Shown here one piece after another: positions 63,435 through 64,000 of a DNA stretch of 64,000 nt (positions are counted from its first letter, which is position 1; every line of letters starts with the position of its first letter). Source of the stretch: Bdellovibrionaceae bacterium UBA1609. GTDB taxonomy: Bacteria; Bdellovibrionota; Bdellovibrionia; Bdellovibrionales; UBA1609. The position numbers and the translations under genes were made by a program. The notes below the pieces were generated by a model. It saw nothing but the letters and a program-made list of their open reading frames with translations, ran no database searches and had not been told where the DNA came from. The stretch lies in NCBI GenBank assembly GCA_002321895.1, contig DCMZ01000003.1, positions 1 to 64,000 of the forward strand. Reading direction: 5' to 3'.

Positions 63435-64000
63435 ATGATTAAACTGCTGATTTTTGATTTTGATGGCACAGTCGCTGACACTGCTGAAGATATTGTAAAT
63501 GCGACCAACGAACTTTTTTCTAAGTACAATAGAGCTCCCGTCTCCGATAACACCATAAGAGACCATATTGGACTTGGCCTACATCACCTCATCGCCGATA
63601 TATTTCCAGAAATTCAAGATGAACCGAAAATGAGCGAAAAGGTTTCTGAAGACTTTATTCAAATCTACGAGAAACACTATTTAAGATCTCCAAAAATTTT
63701 CCCTGGATTTGAAACTTTGTTAGATCAGTGGCAACACTCTGTGGCGATTGTCTCAAACAAACTGGAGCGGTTTTTAAAACCAACGGTGGAGCATTTAGGT
63801 CTGAATCGCTACAACTGGATTCATCAATTCGGACGAGATAGCTTAGAAGAATGTAAGCCCCATGCACTGCCTCTTTTGACATGTTGCCAAGCCGCGGGAG
63901 TTAAACCTGAAGAAACTTTAATGATCGGTGACGGACTACCAGATGTTGGCAGCGCACTGAATGCACAAATTCAATGCGTAGCGGTAGACTTTGGGTACTC
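63435..64000 (+). CDS. HAD-superfamily phosphatase (phosphoglycolate phosphatase-like), partial
   Basis: The frame runs off the right edge; 188 complete codons are visible. HAD motif I is DFDGTVADT (nucleophile Asp and general acid Asp), motif II is in AIVSNK, and motif III/IV in MIGDGLPDVGSA. The cap helix region suits phosphoglycolate phosphatase-like (Gph) enzymes. AAGG precedes ATG 63435 by 5 bases; an in-frame ATG lies at 63411. Divergent from the O-methyltransferase gene. Confidence 0.85.
   Translation, partial: MIKLLIFDFDGTVADTAEDIVNATNELFSKYNRAPVSDNTIRDHIGLGLHHLIADIFPEIQDEPKMSEKVSEDFIQIYEKHYLRSPKIFPGFETLLDQWQHSVAIVSNKLERFLKPTVEHLGLNRYNWIHQFGRDSLEECKPHALPLLTCCQAAGVKPEETLMIGDGLPDVGSALNAQIQCVAVDFGY

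Overview
The window is a dense chromosomal segment of a Gram-negative, double-membraned bacterium. It has many outer-membrane barrels and lipoproteins, ExbB/ExbD and a TonB-type protein, together with a DivIVA homologue in a maf-yggS-proC-divIVA array. Three FHA-domain proteins lie next to a TadC-type protein. Moderate-to-low GC, short intergenic gaps and many signal-peptide proteins fit a Bdellovibrionota-like (formerly deltaproteobacterial) organism. That placement is inference; no rRNA or other taxonomic marker is present. No tRNA, rRNA, insertion sequence, prophage or CRISPR array was seen.

Layout. 0-9.3 kb: tail of a repeat-rich acidic protein, dps with a candidate operator, a small coiled-coil protein, UbiB-family kinase and RNase R (minus strand), an outer-membrane protein, a glycerophosphodiesterase, a 2OG-Fe(II) oxygenase, a lipoprotein, and an exported protein that appears to start at ATT. 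9.3-18.4 kb (mostly minus): valS, an MFS transporter with a rhodanese-like partner, divIVA, proC, yggS and maf. 18.4-25.1 kb: one tight plus-strand operon of tadC, DUF192, three membrane-anchored FHA proteins and a PP2C-fold protein that has lost its metal-binding residues. 25.2-36.5 kb: a very large exported protein followed by a subtilisin-like protease, an NAD-dependent epimerase, exbB-exbD, and a sulfatase-fold lipoprotein. 36.6-43.1 kb: a Tyr/Asp-rich lipoprotein, the lipA-aceF-lpd-lipB operon, and sfsA.

43.1-52.2 kb: a DsbA-like lipoprotein, several exported proteins of unknown function, a SEC59-type lipid kinase with pssA, a CFI-box C-terminal protein with a barrel and a lipoprotein, and truA. 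52.3-53.5 kb: rplM-rpsI with its terminator, then a second terminator with no gene in front of it (candidate small RNA). 53.5-64 kb: an M23 peptidase, an active PP2C phosphatase, a TonB-type protein, a degenerate nucleotidyltransferase-like protein, an AceE-type E1, a histidine kinase, astB with an O-methyltransferase, and the start of a HAD phosphatase.

How the genes work together. AceE (E1), AceF (E2) and Lpd (E3), with LipA and LipB for lipoylation, make a complete pyruvate dehydrogenase set, although E1 sits 15 kb from the rest. The FHA/TadC operon looks like a phosphothreonine-reading assembly at the inner membrane, possibly tied to a Tad/Flp secretion or motility machine. It is the most interesting part of the window. 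A recurring theme is enzyme folds whose catalytic residues are gone: the PP2C-like, sulfatase-like, rhodanese-like and MobA-like proteins.
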